Source: an uncultured Thermoguttaceae bacterium (GTDB lineage Bacteria > Planctomycetota > Planctomycetia > Pirellulales > Thermoguttaceae). Taken from it: 64,000 nt of DNA. The DNA is taken from assembly GCA_937951625.1 (NCBI GenBank), contig CALFBP010000060.1, positions 62,001 to 126,000 of the forward strand, written 5' to 3'. The stretch's first letter is position 1. The number at the start of each line of letters is the position of its first letter. Made by a program: the position numbers and the translations under genes. This document shows, piece by piece, positions 18,258 to 28,567 of this stretch. The notes beneath the pieces were generated by a model. That model ran no database searches and had not been told where the DNA came from. It was given only the letters and a program-made list of their open reading frames with translations.

Positions 18258-20479
18258 GCACCACCTCCCAACACCTCAGCCCGCTGCCACGAAGGCGGAT
18301 GGTAACTGGCCGCATAGGCCAGCAGTTGTTCCGCGACCAACAGCACCGCCACGAAGCACAGCAAGGCCGTGCCCAAGTTGTATCCCCCTTGCTCGCCTTC
18401 CGCATATTCGTAGCGCGAAGCGAGCTGGAATTGATGCGGCACGCCGTCGAGTCGGGAAGCCAACTCGGGATAGTCGAGGACGCGAAGATCGCCTTCCGCA
18501 GGATCGACGTTCACCGCGAAACCGCGGACCTCCTCGCGTCCGTCGTTGCGGACCAAACGCGCCTCGTAGATTCCGCTGACGTCAGTGTTGACCAAGGTTG
18601 CCCTAAGCTGGCCGTTGGCGGCCGCCTCGGCCTCCTCAACGGTGGTGGGCGAAAGATCCTCGCGGGGCGTGATGAATCGCACTTGAGGCTCATACCGCGC
18701 GGCATCGAGGCTCAATTCGAGCGGCTGGCCCACCAGCCGGGGCGTCTCCGCGGTCGGCCGGGCGGTCAAGTACGCCTGGAGTTCGAGCATCGCCACGACG
18801 AAGCTGGGGTTGTCGCGGGCCCAATTGTTCCAAGTCGGCGCCGCTGTGGTCAGGAAGGCCACCACGCGTCCCCGGCCAAAACGCCGTTCCACCACCAAAG
18901 GCGCTCCGTTGCGCAGCCGCGCGATCACCGCGACGTCCGCCTCCGCCCCGGGCCGCCAATCCTTGGGAACCGAAAAGTATCGCCGCACGATCACCGACGT
19001 CAAGAAACTGTTTCGCGCCCCGGCGAACACTTGAAAGATCGGATGATCGGTCAATTGAAGGTCGGGGATGCGTTGCAAATAGTCAACGGGCAAGTCGACG
19101 GGCTTTTCCACCGGCAGCGGGAACAGTCCCTGGCCCTGCCGATGCCACTCGTCGTTGAGCACTTGGCTCGACGACCGCTCGCCAAGGAATATGCCCACGC
19201 CCCCGCCAGCGGCCACGTATTGTTCAAGCGCTGCTAAAGCCGAGCGATCCAGTCGATCGACATTCAGCAGATACACGGCCTGAAAAGGCTCCAAGGGATG
19301 GAGGGTCAGATAGCGGGGCGTCTCGATGCGGGGACTGATGCCGGTGTTCGCCGGGCCGCCAGGGGCGAACACCGCGCTGAGGTAACGGGCGTCGAGCGCC
19401 TCGGGATCGCCGTCGATCAGCAGCACGGGCACATGGGCCGGAACGTCGATCACCGCCCAGCGAAAATTGTCGTCTTGGACCGCGTCGGCCTCCAACCGCA
19501 CGGAAATCCGGTGCTCGCCGGCCGTGGCGAACCGCACCGGGAATCGCTCCTTCACCGCTTGGCGCGGGGGGATGCGGGGAATGCTCAGCGCCGGTTGGGC
19601 CTGACCGTCGGCCTCGATCAGCACGGGCACGTTTTCGACCGGCGTATCGCCGAAGTTCTCCACGGTGACTTCCATGAACAAGGGGACTCCGGCCGCGCGC
19701 GTGCCAGGGCCGGGCCTCAAATCGCGGACCGCGAGGTTGGGACGACTCCCCTGAACGCACTGCACCAGTCGCACCTCGACGCCCGCTGCCGTCCAGTCGA
19801 GGAGCATCTTTCGCAGCGGGCCGGGATCGTCCCACTGCCGGACGCGAAAGTCGGAAACCAAGTACACGATGCGGCGTTCCCCTTCCCCCTGACCCAACAA
19901 GTGGGCCACCGCCTCCATCGCCGCCAGCGGACCCACCGCGGTTTGCGATGGACGCAGGTCCGCCAGGCGGGTCTTGAGACGATCGGGAAACGTGCTGTCC
20001 ACGCGCTCTTCGAGGAAGTCCGGCTGCGTTCCCCGGACCGGCCGGCCGGCCTGGGAAAAGCGTTGGAGCGTGAACGTGTGGTCGCCCTCGCGCGCCAGGC
20101 TTTCGACCAACCGGCCCGTTACGGTCTTGGCTTGGTCGAAGGCGCTGGTGTCGTCCCAACGCTCCGACATCGAGAAACTATCGTCCAAGAGCACAATGTG
20201 GTGGGTCCTAACGCCGCCGAGCCACGCCCCCCAGCCGCTTTGCAGGACAGGCTGGGCCAGCATCAACACCACCGCCGCGATGGCCGCCATCCGCAACAAC
20301 AGCAGCAGAAGCTGCTGAAACACGATCCACGTGCGATGTTTTTTCTGGCTCGCCAGCAAGAATTCCATGGCCGCCCACGGCACGCGCTTCTGGCGGAGCA
20401 TGTTGATCCAGTGGATCAACACCGGCACGCCCACCAAAAGCAGGCCCCAAAGCAACGGATAATGAACAAAGGTCGTCAT
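18254..20479 (-). CDS. BatA-like membrane protein (double-transmembrane N-terminus plus VWA domain)
   Basis: A 741-residue protein. The first 80 residues hold two membrane segments separated by LRQKRVPWAAMEFLLASQKK, which matches the BatA/aerotolerance-regulator N-terminal family. A VWA domain begins at about 93 with the DxSxS motif DDSFS (D99, S101, S103). The middle and C-terminal parts are beta-rich, and a last membrane helix lies near 705-725. Bat proteins work with MoxR ATPases in stress tolerance in other bacteria. The gene follows the DUF58 gene after 149 bases and overlaps the next VWA gene by 4 bases. Two large VWA membrane proteins in a row suggest they form a pair. Confidence 0.82.
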   Translation of the reverse strand: MTTFVHYPLLWGLLLVGVPVLIHWINMLRQKRVPWAAMEFLLASQKKHRTWIVFQQLLLLLLRMAAIAAVVLMLAQPVLQSGWGAWLGGVRTHHIVLLDDSFSMSERWDDTSAFDQAKTVTGRLVESLAREGDHTFTLQRFSQAGRPVRGTQPDFLEERVDSTFPDRLKTRLADLRPSQTAVGPLAAMEAVAHLLGQGEGERRIVYLVSDFRVRQWDDPGPLRKMLLDWTAAGVEVRLVQCVQGSRPNLAVRDLRPGPGTRAAGVPLFMEVTVENFGDTPVENVPVLIEADGQAQPALSIPRIPPRQAVKERFPVRFATAGEHRISVRLEADAVQDDNFRWAVIDVPAHVPVLLIDGDPEALDARYLSAVFAPGGPANTGISPRIETPRYLTLHPLEPFQAVYLLNVDRLDRSALAALEQYVAAGGGVGIFLGERSSSQVLNDEWHRQGQGLFPLPVEKPVDLPVDYLQRIPDLQLTDHPIFQVFAGARNSFLTSVIVRRYFSVPKDWRPGAEADVAVIARLRNGAPLVVERRFGRGRVVAFLTTAAPTWNNWARDNPSFVVAMLELQAYLTARPTAETPRLVGQPLELSLDAARYEPQVRFITPREDLSPTTVEEAEAAANGQLRATLVNTDVSGIYEARLVRNDGREEVRGFAVNVDPAEGDLRVLDYPELASRLDGVPHQFQLASRYEYAEGEQGGYNLGTALLCFVAVLLVAEQLLAYAASYHPPSWQRAEVLGGGA

Positions 20480-20628
20480 GGAATAATTGGCCGTTCAGGC
20501 TGGGCGTCAGGCACGGCCCCGTCGGCACCGGCACAAGCTTCGCGAAATGGTCGGAATCGGGGGACGCATTATCGGTGATCGACAAACAGACCGCGAATCC
20601 CGGGAAACGGATAGCCGAAAACTGATTT

Positions 20629-21531
20629 CTAACTCCTTGTCTGGGTCGCCAAGCGATGGTTGAGGAACGTCGCCAGCGCCGCGCCCAATGACTGGCTGGT
20701 TCGGAGCATCGTATAGTCCACGTGCTGGCGGCTACATGCCCGGCGCACCTCCTCGAGATAGGCCTGGAGTGCGGTCAGGTAGCCCTCGCGCAACGCGCGG
20801 GGATTGCATTTCAAGTACAAAGGCACTTCCAATCCTTCGAACCGCGTGGGCCCGCTGAAGGGAAAATCCAGCTCGTCGTCATCGAGCACGTGGAACACCA
20901 GCACATCGTGCCCGCGGCTGCGCAACAGCCGAAGCCCTCGGGAAAAGCCCTCGCGATCGACCAATAAGTCGGAGACAATCGCCACCATGCCGCGGCGGGG
21001 ATAGGCCTCGGCCGCCTTGCGGAAGATCGGGGTCAGGTCCGTCTTGTGCCTGGGATCGCTGGCTTCCAGGGCCTGAACGATGGAATCGAGGTGGTTCCGC
21101 TTGGTCCGCTGGGGGACGATTTTCCGCGGCCCCTCGTCGAAGGTGAGGCAGCCTACCGCGTCCTGCTGGCGGAGGACGAGATACGCCAAGCTCACCGCAA
21201 CCGTGGCGGCATACTCGAATTTGGTCATGGCCCCCTTGCCGTACCGCATGCTGGCCGAGGCGTCGACCAAGAGCGTCAATCGCAAGTTCGTGTCCTCCTC
21301 GAACTGCTTGACGTAATAGCGGTCCTGTTTGGCCCAGACCTTCCAATCGACGTAACGAAGGTCGTCGCCCGGCGTGTACGGCCGGTGCTGGCGGAACTCG
21401 ACCGTCTGGCCGAAGTGCGGGCTGCGGTGCCGCCCCGACAAAAACCCCTCGACGACGTGCCGTGCGCGAAGATCGAGCCGGGCAATCCGCTTGAGGACGT
21501 CAGGACGCAAAAATCGTTTGGAATCGTTCAT
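20629..21531 (-). CDS. DUF58 domain protein (VWA-like)
   Basis: A 300-residue protein of the DUF58 family. The diagnostic segment [18 protein letters not shown] lies at about 51-68 and the MIDAS-like DASAS motif at 90-94, inside a VWA-like fold. DUF58 proteins are the standard partners of MoxR ATPases, and the MoxR gene is immediately upstream, overlapping by 32 bases. The ATG at 21531 gives the usual N-terminus ([19 protein letters not shown]); a GTG at 21552 would add seven unconvincing residues. No membrane segment is visible, so it is probably cytoplasmic or peripheral. Confidence 0.88.
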   Translation of the reverse strand: MNDSKRFLRPDVLKRIARLDLRARHVVEGFLSGRHRSPHFGQTVEFRQHRPYTPGDDLRYVDWKVWAKQDRYYVKQFEEDTNLRLTLLVDASASMRYGKGAMTKFEYAATVAVSLAYLVLRQQDAVGCLTFDEGPRKIVPQRTKRNHLDSIVQALEASDPRHKTDLTPIFRKAAEAYPRRGMVAIVSDLLVDREGFSRGLRLLRSRGHDVLVFHVLDDDELDFPFSGPTRFEGLEVPLYLKCNPRALREGYLTALQAYLEEVRRACSRQHVDYTMLRTSQSLGAALATFLNHRLATQTRS

Positions 21532-22558
21532 CGCGCGACAGCTCGTCCTCACGAGTCGGGGTGGCGTCCAGGATTTGTTGAATCACGTCGTCGGTGGTCA
21601 CGCCCTCGCTCTCGGCCGTAAAGCTGAGCACCAGGCGGTGACGCAGCACCGGCTTGGCCAGCTCGCGGATGTCGTCGACCGAGACGTGAGAACGACCGTG
21701 CCAAAGGCATCGGGCCTTGGCCCCGAGGATCAAGCATTGCACCGCCCGGGGGCCAGCCCCCCAACTCAATTGCTCCTCCACGAAGTCCGGGACACCAGGC
21801 TCGCGCACGCGAGTCTGCCGCACCAAGGCCAGGGCATAGCGGATCACGTGCGGGGCCACCGGCACGCTTCGTACAAGCTGCTGCACCTCGAGGATGTCTT
21901 CGGCGCTGAGCACCGGTTCCACCCGGTCATCCCACACCGCCGTGGTCCGCTCCGCCACTTGATATTCTTCCTCGAACGTCGGATAGCGGACGAAGACCTT
22001 GAACATGAAGCGGTCTTGCTGGGCTTCGGGCAGGGGGTAGGTGCCTTCCTGCTCGATGGGGTTTTGCGTGGCCAACACGAAGAACGGGTCGGCCAGTTTG
22101 TGCCGCACCCGGCCCACGGTCACCTGACGCTCTTGCATCGACTCCAACAGCGCCGCCTGGGTCTTCGGCGGCGTCCGGTTGATCTCGTCGGCCAGCACCA
22201 CGTTGGCGAACAGCGGGCCGGGCAGAAACCGGTATTCACGGCTGCCCGTGGAACGGTTCTCCTCAATGATTTCGGTGCCGGTAATGTCGGCGGGCATCAG
22301 GTCCGGAGTGAACTGGATGCGGCTGAAAGAGAGATTCAGCGCCCGGCTCAGCGTGCTGATCATGAGCGTCTTGGCCAGTCCCGGCACGCCTTCCAACAGG
22401 CAGTGCCCGCGACTCAACAACGAAATCAACAGTTGCTCGATCACTTGCTGCTGGCCAACGATCACCCGCGACAACTGGCCGAGGATCTTCTCCCGCGCAG
22501 CGGCCAGCTTCTCGATGGCCGCGGCGCCCTGGCCGCCCAGCGAATCGTACTCTGTCAT
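21500..22558 (-). CDS. MoxR-family AAA+ ATPase
   Basis: A 352-residue AAA+ ATPase with Walker A GVPGLAKT (57-64), Walker [10 protein letters not shown] (about 120-128) and the MoxR-typical sensor segment [22 protein letters not shown]. MoxR ATPases are chaperones that insert cofactors or assemble complexes together with VWA-domain partners, which are encoded directly downstream (DUF58 and two VWA membrane proteins). Length is normal for the family. The gene lies 104 bases after the terpene-cyclase-fold gene and overlaps the DUF58 start. It is cytoplasmic, and is probably the energy-providing component of the whole cluster. Confidence 0.93.
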   Translation of the reverse strand: MTEYDSLGGQGAAAIEKLAAAREKILGQLSRVIVGQQQVIEQLLISLLSRGHCLLEGVPGLAKTLMISTLSRALNLSFSRIQFTPDLMPADITGTEIIEENRSTGSREYRFLPGPLFANVVLADEINRTPPKTQAALLESMQERQVTVGRVRHKLADPFFVLATQNPIEQEGTYPLPEAQQDRFMFKVFVRYPTFEEEYQVAERTTAVWDDRVEPVLSAEDILEVQQLVRSVPVAPHVIRYALALVRQTRVREPGVPDFVEEQLSWGAGPRAVQCLILGAKARCLWHGRSHVSVDDIRELAKPVLRHRLVLSFTAESEGVTTDDVIQQILDATPTREDELSRDERFQTIFAS

Positions 22559-22662
22559 GGAAACTCCTCAACGTCAGGCAATGCAAAAGGAGAGAAGGCG
22601 GCGCACTTGCGACGATTCGATCGAGGCTCTCTGCGTCCTTCGGATTTGTTACTCGTCGTCTT

Positions 22663-23760
22663 TCATCGCTGATAAATCGGCAACGCCGCGTTTTCCAACT
22701 GGAGGATCGTCAAGTTGATCGCCGTCGTGTAGACCGGTCCGATGTAGCCTTGGCTCCAGGAGCCGTCGGCATTGGCCTCTTTCACCAGCCGTTCGAAAAT
22801 CTTGGCACGGTAATCCTGCCACTTTTTGCCGCCTTCGCGGTAGAGTACTTGGGAATAATAGTAATGAGCGTAGTGCCAATGGCCGAAGCCTTCGTTGGCG
22901 ATGTTGGAGAGGTTTTTGTCGCAGTAGCGTTGGAGCCGCGGAACGAGCTCATCGTCGTATTCCCCGGCGTTGAATAGGCAGGCGATGGCCGCCGCCGTGA
23001 TCGCCGGTCGACCGCCGCCGCCCTTGATGTTGTATTGGACGGCGCCGTCGGGCAGAGTGCATTTGCGGATGTAGTTGACGGCCTTGTCGATGATCTCCTT
23101 GGGCACGACGATGCCCGCGTTGCGGCAGCCGCGAAGTCCCTGGACTTGGGTGATCGTGGTGGAACCCTCGTCGAATTGCTGGCCGTCGGCCGCGCTGACG
23201 TAACCCCAACCGCCGGCCTCGGTCTGGGCCTGGCCGCAAAACGTCACCGCCCGCGACAGCACGTCCACGAGCTGCTCGCGGCGTTCCAAGTCCTCTTCCT
23301 CGCCGAGCACCTGTGAGAGAAACAGCATGGAGAATCCGTGGCCGTAGGTGTAGCGGTCGTCGAGGTTCGGATCGCCGATCAATCCGTTGGGGCGGCTGCG
23401 GTCCACCAGATAGTTGACGGCCGCGCGGATGTTCGCGGCATACTTGCCTTGGGTGGTGGTCGAGCCCTCGCACAACAAGGCCACGCCAGCCATGGCCGTC
23501 ATGGCGGTGGGATAACGACCGCCATTGGCCGTCCAGTTCCCGCGCCGCGATTGGTGCGAGGCGAGCCATTCCAGCCCGCGCTGCACCACCCGTTGAACCT
23601 CGGCATCCCGCGGCGCTGCGGAGGTGCTTTGGCCCAACGTCAGCCACACGCCAACGGCGAGGATGGCCGCGGGCAACAGCACGAGGCCCTGGCTCAGCGG
23701 GCTGGACACGCGGCCAGTGCCCACCCTCTCCTGAAGCGAAGAGCCATCATTTCGGTCCAT
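22663..23760 (-). CDS. prenyltransferase/squalene-oxidase repeat protein, membrane-anchored
   Basis: A 365-residue protein with an N-terminal membrane or signal segment (about 24-44) followed by an alpha/alpha-barrel of the prenyltransferase/squalene-cyclase repeat type. Visible repeat landmarks are GLEWLASHQ, GGWGY and DGSWSQGYIG. No DxDD or zinc-ligand motif of the catalytic relatives is seen, so an enzymatic role is not supported; planctomycetes have many such secreted barrels of unknown role. The start is fixed at 23760 by a strong GGAGGG 5 bases upstream; an ATG at 23775 lies upstream of that ribosome-binding site. It overlaps the preceding gene by 14 bases. Confidence 0.75.
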   Translation of the reverse strand: MDRNDGSSLQERVGTGRVSSPLSQGLVLLPAAILAVGVWLTLGQSTSAAPRDAEVQRVVQRGLEWLASHQSRRGNWTANGGRYPTAMTAMAGVALLCEGSTTTQGKYAANIRAAVNYLVDRSRPNGLIGDPNLDDRYTYGHGFSMLFLSQVLGEEEDLERREQLVDVLSRAVTFCGQAQTEAGGWGYVSAADGQQFDEGSTTITQVQGLRGCRNAGIVVPKEIIDKAVNYIRKCTLPDGAVQYNIKGGGGRPAITAAAIACLFNAGEYDDELVPRLQRYCDKNLSNIANEGFGHWHYAHYYYSQVLYREGGKKWQDYRAKIFERLVKEANADGSWSQGYIGPVYTTAINLTILQLENAALPIYQR

Positions 23761-26700
23761 CGTTACCCTCCTCATCCTCTTCGAGCGGCAAGTTCAATGC
23801 CCGCCCCACTCCCCGTCGCAGGGCCTTCAACAAGGCCGCGGAGGGCGAGGGGGCCGATTTTTCCTCTTGCTGCGAAGCGGAAATCGGTTGGTCTGTAAAG
23901 TTCAGTTTGACGACTTGGCGCTGCAAATGGATCTCGACAACCTTTTTTTCCGGATCGCCGACCAGCCGCAAGTGCGACAAACCCTCGAAGCGTTCTTTTG
24001 GCCGAACGACTTGGCCAGTCCGCTTATCGACCGCCAGAATCGCGGTCTGCGGCTGGCTTGTTCCCGACCCGCGACGATCCTGCACGCCGCAGGCGAAGAT
24101 CAACGCTGGCAGCCGTGCTGGCTGATGCAGAACCAGATATTGATCTTGGACGGTCACCGGCTCGCGCCACAGGGGTTTACCGTCAGGGCTGAAGGCGTAA
24201 ATCTTCGCACGGCCGATCTGCACGCTGGGAACGCCTTGAAGTCCGTAGTAATGCAGTCCCGTCGGCCTGCTCCGCTCCAGTCCATTGAGCACCACCAGCG
24301 TCTGCTCCGGGGAGCGGAACACGTGCACATCGACCGCCGGCGCGCCGCCGTCGCAGTCGCCGTCCACCAGGACCCGACCATCGGCCAAATGCACCAAGGT
24401 GAAATGGCCGCGCGAATCGAGCACGCCGATCACTTCCTTGTCGTTTTCGAAAGGATAGATCTTGGCGTCGGCAGGAAATTTGCGCGGGGGCCAGACCTGC
24501 GCCCCGGTCCATGGGTCGACCGATTCCAGCACCGCTTCGGCGTTTCCCGCTCGCCAGGAAATCACAAATCGGCCGATCGTCGCCAAGCGCGCGGCAGGAA
24601 CTGGTCGCTCGCCCAGCTTCTGGCCGTCCGCGGCGCGCAGGACCGTCGCCACGTTCTGGTCCGGCGGCACGACCAGGACGTACTCATGATCCCCGAACAA
24701 CGTGCTCTCCGGACGGAGGTCCTCGCGGCTCCAAATCACTTCGCCAGTGAGCGGATCCACCCCGTAGAGCGCCTGGTATCGCTGATAACACACCAGTTGT
24801 TCGGAGACCACGGCCGGAATACTCACCGGAAACTGGGCATTTCCCCCGGCGGGGAAGGAGCCCATCGGAGGCACCCCGATAGGACCGCCCCGCCGCGAGG
24901 TTCGGCGAACGGACGTCTTCACCGGTTCTTCGAGGTCCTGAATCCAGAGCACCTTGGGTGAGCCCTGTTCGCCGGCCGCCGCCGTATCGATGGCCACGAT
25001 CTTGAATCCCACCGACAACAGCAGCAAATGGTCATGGACCGTGCAGCGGAGCAACGCCGAACTCATCGGAAAATTCTCCTGCCGCATCAGATTGCTGGTC
25101 GGCAAACGCCAACGAACCTTGCCCCAACCGTCACGGGCAATCAGCTCCGGCGGGTTCTGATGGAGTTCAACGGTCAGGTCGGAAAAGAACGGACCTCGCC
25201 CCTGATGGAAGGGGACCGTGGCCGAATAGAAGGCCATGGGAGGAGTGCTGGTTTGTCGGGTCCGCTCCACCAGGATCGCACCCGTCGGCCAGGACGCGGC
25301 GGGTTCCAAGCAGCGACGCACCGGGTCGTCTTCGCTTAAAGAGGCCACCAGTTGGCCGCCCGTCTTGCCGTCGCCGCACTCCACGTCGGCGAACTCGTCG
25401 CGTAGGCGGCGAAAGCACACCGCCGCGTCGTGCGGCAACTTCGCCTCGCGGAGCAGCAAGGCCAACTCCGCCAGGGCGGCGCCGGCCGCCCGGCGATCTT
25501 CCGAACGCATCGTCTGCCGCAGCAGCATTTCCGCCCGAAGCCAATGCTGGGATTCCCGTAGTTCGGCCGCCAATTTCGCTCGGGCTTCGTTGGCCAGCGG
25601 CAGCCTGCCGAAGTAGTCGAGGAACACCTGGAGGCTTTCCGCCGAACCGGATTGGACCGCCGCCTCGAAGCGGGTCTTCACCACCCGGTCCACCTCCGCC
25701 CGCACCGCCTCCGGCGCACTTTGCCACAGCTCACCCAAGCGCACCTGGACCCAGCGATCGCGCCGCAGCGAGTGCAAGGGGTCGATCGCGTCCATGTCCC
25801 GCTGTTGCTGATCCAAATCGACCAGTTTCAGGTAATGTTCCAGGGCCTTCTGAAACTGCTTGCTTTGCTCGAAGCCCGCCGCCATCAAACGCAACAAGGC
25901 AGCCTCGTGCCGCGGCTCATCCACCAGCCCGCGAATCTCCGCGGCGGCTGGCCAATAATGATCGAAATCGGTGCGCAAACCCTCCAGCAAGGCTTCGCGG
26001 AGCAGGCCCCGGACGGTCGTCGCCAGGGAGGCGTCCGCCAAACTTTCTGGTCGGGAGGACTGTACGTGCCGGAACGCGCGACGGAAACAATCCACGGCGT
26101 CGTGCAGCTTCCCTTCGTCCCAGAGGATCTCGCCGCGTCGGGCGAGGGCCTCGGGATCGTCGGACCGGGCGGCTAGCCGCTGATCGATTTGCCGACGGAG
26201 GGTATCGATCTGGAAGAATTGTTCAACGGCCCCCGCCCGCTGCGAAAGCACACGTCCCTTCCCGCAAACCAAGTTTCCGGGCACCACTCCCTGCCGCGAC
26301 GAGTAGGCATGGAGCACCCGGCCTGACTCCAAATCCACTGCGGCGATCTCACCACTGGAAAGCGGCAAATAGTAGCGGTCGCCGCTGGCGATCCCCACGC
26401 CTGACGGCGCGGCCCTGGGCGGCAGTTCTGATGCCGCAGGGGTCCAAGCGGGTGCTCCGTCGGCGAGTCTCAGCGCCCGAAGCCCGCGGCGGCCTAGCAA
26501 CACCACTTTTCCACGATGCACGCACGCCACGCGCAAACTATCCTCTCGCGGCTTTCGCCAGCGGAGTTTCCCGTCGACCAGGTTCAAACAGTGCAAGTCC
26601 CCGGAATCGACCGGAGTCACCAGAACGCGTCCCTCGGCGATGATGGCCTGGGATTGGGCCCAACGGTTGGCGGGATCGGGGTCACTGGGCGGAGCGAACC

Positions 26701-28483
26701 CGAAAAACATCGGACCCTGCCGCCCCTGCGCTGATTCTAAGGGCTTGTATGCGTATCCCCAGAGCAAGGATCGCGTCGCCGGCTCCACGGCCACCACCGA
26801 CTTGTTGGAGGTCGGGCAGACGATGATCCCATCGGCGTAGGAAGGCGAGACGCCGGATACCCTCCGCAACGGATCTTGGACGATGTCGCGATCCTGATCC
26901 AAAACGGCCAACTGCTGCGTCCATGCCGTGGCCCCGGTCTTGGCGTCGAAGACCAGCAAGCGGATCTCGCCTTTCAACTCGCCAATGGCATAGAGCTGGC
27001 CGCCGACAGGCAACGGCGCGCCGAGGAAGAATGTTCCCGCGTGAGGCAGGGCAAATTCCTCCGGCCCCCCGCCAACGTGCCAGACCAGCTTGCCTGTGGC
27101 CACGTCGTAGGCTGCCAGCCGATTGAACGGCTTCGGGTCGCTCGGCAGGATGCGACGGTTCGGCATGAACACGGTTCGCGGCGCGGTCACGCCCAGGTCC
27201 AGGGAAAGATCCTCAATGGCGAACACGCGTTGGCCGTCGCTGGACAAGCAGCCAAACGTCGCGTCGCCCCACAAGCGGTAACGCAATGCGGCTTGAAGAT
27301 CGAACCCCGCACCGCGGGCCCCTCCAAACACTGGATCGGATTGCACCGCATCGCCGACCGTCGCCTCGGTCAGCGACTCGAAGGGATCATCGCCGGGCGC
27401 TTCCCAAACCCGTTTTCCCGTGACAAAATCGACCGCCAACAGGTTCCTTGCGGTCCGCATCAAGACCACGTTGCCCACCGTCAGAGGCTGCAAGGCGGGC
27501 AGTGCCCACCGATCGGGGTCGCGATTGGCGTGTTCCAGTTGTTCAATTCGTGATTCGATGTGCGGATGCTCGGCGGTAGGAATGCGCCAGCAGACGCTCA
27601 GCAAAGGCGCGCTTGCCGCGACCGCAGCGTTCCGCGCAGGATTGCCGCCCGCCATGGACCAATCTTCCGACACAAGCCCACCCGCTGTACCCGCCGTCCC
27701 CGATCGACTCAGGGCCGCCACGACTCCGGAAATCGGGGAAATTGAGAACTCTTTTCCCCCGAGACGCACAACGGCCTGAGGAGCCAGCACAGCCAACTTC
27801 TCCAACACGGCCTGGGCTTTTTCCGGTTCCCCGGCGCGAAGCCAACTCGCGGCCAAGGCGGTCGATAAACCCGGCTCGAACTCGTTAGCGATGGGGCACG
27901 AGTCAGTCAGCCGCTTCAAGGTCATGGCCGCCGCCAAGGGGCTGCCCCGGTTCCATTGCTGCAAGCCCAATATAAAAGTGGCCTCGTATCCGGCCCTGGT
28001 GTGAAAAAACCGCCGCGAGACCTCGGCCAGCCTCTCCAGATCGCCCGCGGCCGCAGCCGCTGCAAGCATGGCCCGCGCGTTGGCGCCCCACTGAAGTTCA
28101 TAGATTTCCCGCCCCGCCGCAGGGAGGTCCTTGAGCACCCGAAGCGCCTCGGCCTTCAGCCCCACGTAGGTGCTGCCGCTTCCCTTGAGCCGAAGAAAGG
28201 CATCCTCGGGAGCATCGAGAATGGCGCTCAGACACTGCACGGCCTCGGTAAATCGTTGTTCGTCCCTGAGCTGACTCGCTCGGGAGAGCAATTGCAGCAA
28301 GCCGCGATCCGCCAAGGGAAACACGTTCTCTGCGGGGAGCGACTCCTCGCCCGGCTCATCAGTTTCAGCCGCCCGTTCAGCCGCCGCCTTGGCCGCCGCG
28401 AGGCTGTTGCCCAGCAAGACCGCAGAAAGCGCCAGCGAGGTAACCCACGGCAGGGCCCGATGCCATGCCCACCGCTGATCCAT
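23747..28483 (-). CDS. giant secreted PQQ-type beta-propeller/TPR protein
   Basis: A protein of 1578 residues with a signal peptide (about 8-31). The N-terminal TPR-like helices (about 55-220) are followed by propeller blades with the PQQ-repeat signature: AYDVATGKLVWHV, VFDAKTGATAWTQQ, CLNLVDGKLRWRK. A central helical TPR-like region (about 820-1060) leads into a second set of blades: GVDPLTGEVIWSRE, SVDPWTGAQVW, AVDKRTGQVV. The start at 28483 is chosen because a promoter ends at 28539; an upstream in-frame start at 28654 would precede that promoter. These propellers usually bind proteins or act as scaffolds in the envelope. As first gene of the long operon it is likely to be the most strongly transcribed. 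Confidence 0.8.
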   Translation of the reverse strand: MDQRWAWHRALPWVTSLALSAVLLGNSLAAAKAAAERAAETDEPGEESLPAENVFPLADRGLLQLLSRASQLRDEQRFTEAVQCLSAILDAPEDAFLRLKGSGSTYVGLKAEALRVLKDLPAAGREIYELQWGANARAMLAAAAAAGDLERLAEVSRRFFHTRAGYEATFILGLQQWNRGSPLAAAMTLKRLTDSCPIANEFEPGLSTALAASWLRAGEPEKAQAVLEKLAVLAPQAVVRLGGKEFSISPISGVVAALSRSGTAGTAGGLVSEDWSMAGGNPARNAAVAASAPLLSVCWRIPTAEHPHIESRIEQLEHANRDPDRWALPALQPLTVGNVVLMRTARNLLAVDFVTGKRVWEAPGDDPFESLTEATVGDAVQSDPVFGGARGAGFDLQAALRYRLWGDATFGCLSSDGQRVFAIEDLSLDLGVTAPRTVFMPNRRILPSDPKPFNRLAAYDVATGKLVWHVGGGPEEFALPHAGTFFLGAPLPVGGQLYAIGELKGEIRLLVFDAKTGATAWTQQLAVLDQDRDIVQDPLRRVSGVSPSYADGIIVCPTSNKSVVAVEPATRSLLWGYAYKPLESAQGRQGPMFFGFAPPSDPDPANRWAQSQAIIAEGRVLVTPVDSGDLHCLNLVDGKLRWRKPREDSLRVACVHRGKVVLLGRRGLRALRLADGAPAWTPAASELPPRAAPSGVGIASGDRYYLPLSSGEIAAVDLESGRVLHAYSSRQGVVPGNLVCGKGRVLSQRAGAVEQFFQIDTLRRQIDQRLAARSDDPEALARRGEILWDEGKLHDAVDCFRRAFRHVQSSRPESLADASLATTVRGLLREALLEGLRTDFDHYWPAAAEIRGLVDEPRHEAALLRLMAAGFEQSKQFQKALEHYLKLVDLDQQQRDMDAIDPLHSLRRDRWVQVRLGELWQSAPEAVRAEVDRVVKTRFEAAVQSGSAESLQVFLDYFGRLPLANEARAKLAAELRESQHWLRAEMLLRQTMRSEDRRAAGAALAELALLLREAKLPHDAAVCFRRLRDEFADVECGDGKTGGQLVASLSEDDPVRRCLEPAASWPTGAILVERTRQTSTPPMAFYSATVPFHQGRGPFFSDLTVELHQNPPELIARDGWGKVRWRLPTSNLMRQENFPMSSALLRCTVHDHLLLLSVGFKIVAIDTAAAGEQGSPKVLWIQDLEEPVKTSVRRTSRRGGPIGVPPMGSFPAGGNAQFPVSIPAVVSEQLVCYQRYQALYGVDPLTGEVIWSREDLRPESTLFGDHEYVLVVPPDQNVATVLRAADGQKLGERPVPAARLATIGRFVISWRAGNAEAVLESVDPWTGAQVWPPRKFPADAKIYPFENDKEVIGVLDSRGHFTLVHLADGRVLVDGDCDGGAPAVDVHVFRSPEQTLVVLNGLERSRPTGLHYYGLQGVPSVQIGRAKIYAFSPDGKPLWREPVTVQDQYLVLHQPARLPALIFACGVQDRRGSGTSQPQTAILAVDKRTGQVVRPKERFEGLSHLRLVGDPEKKVVEIHLQRQVVKLNFTDQPISASQQEEKSAPSPSAALLKALRRGVGRALNLPLEEDEEGNDGPK

Positions 28484-28538
28484 GCCTCGACTCCCAGTTC
28501 CAAACGCCTCGACCTGACGTAAATCCTTATATGAAAAA

Positions 28539-28567
28539 ATATTAGAAGATTTGCGGAGGAATGGCAA
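28539..28567 (-). promoter_or_regulatory. sigma70-type promoter of the 25-kb operon
   Basis: Read on the minus strand, TTGCCA (28567-28562) and TAATAT (28544-28539) are separated by exactly 17 bases. This gives a start of transcription near 28532 and a leader of about 50 bases before the ATG at 28483. The block is AT-rich compared with its surroundings. It is assigned by consensus match only. Confidence 0.5.
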
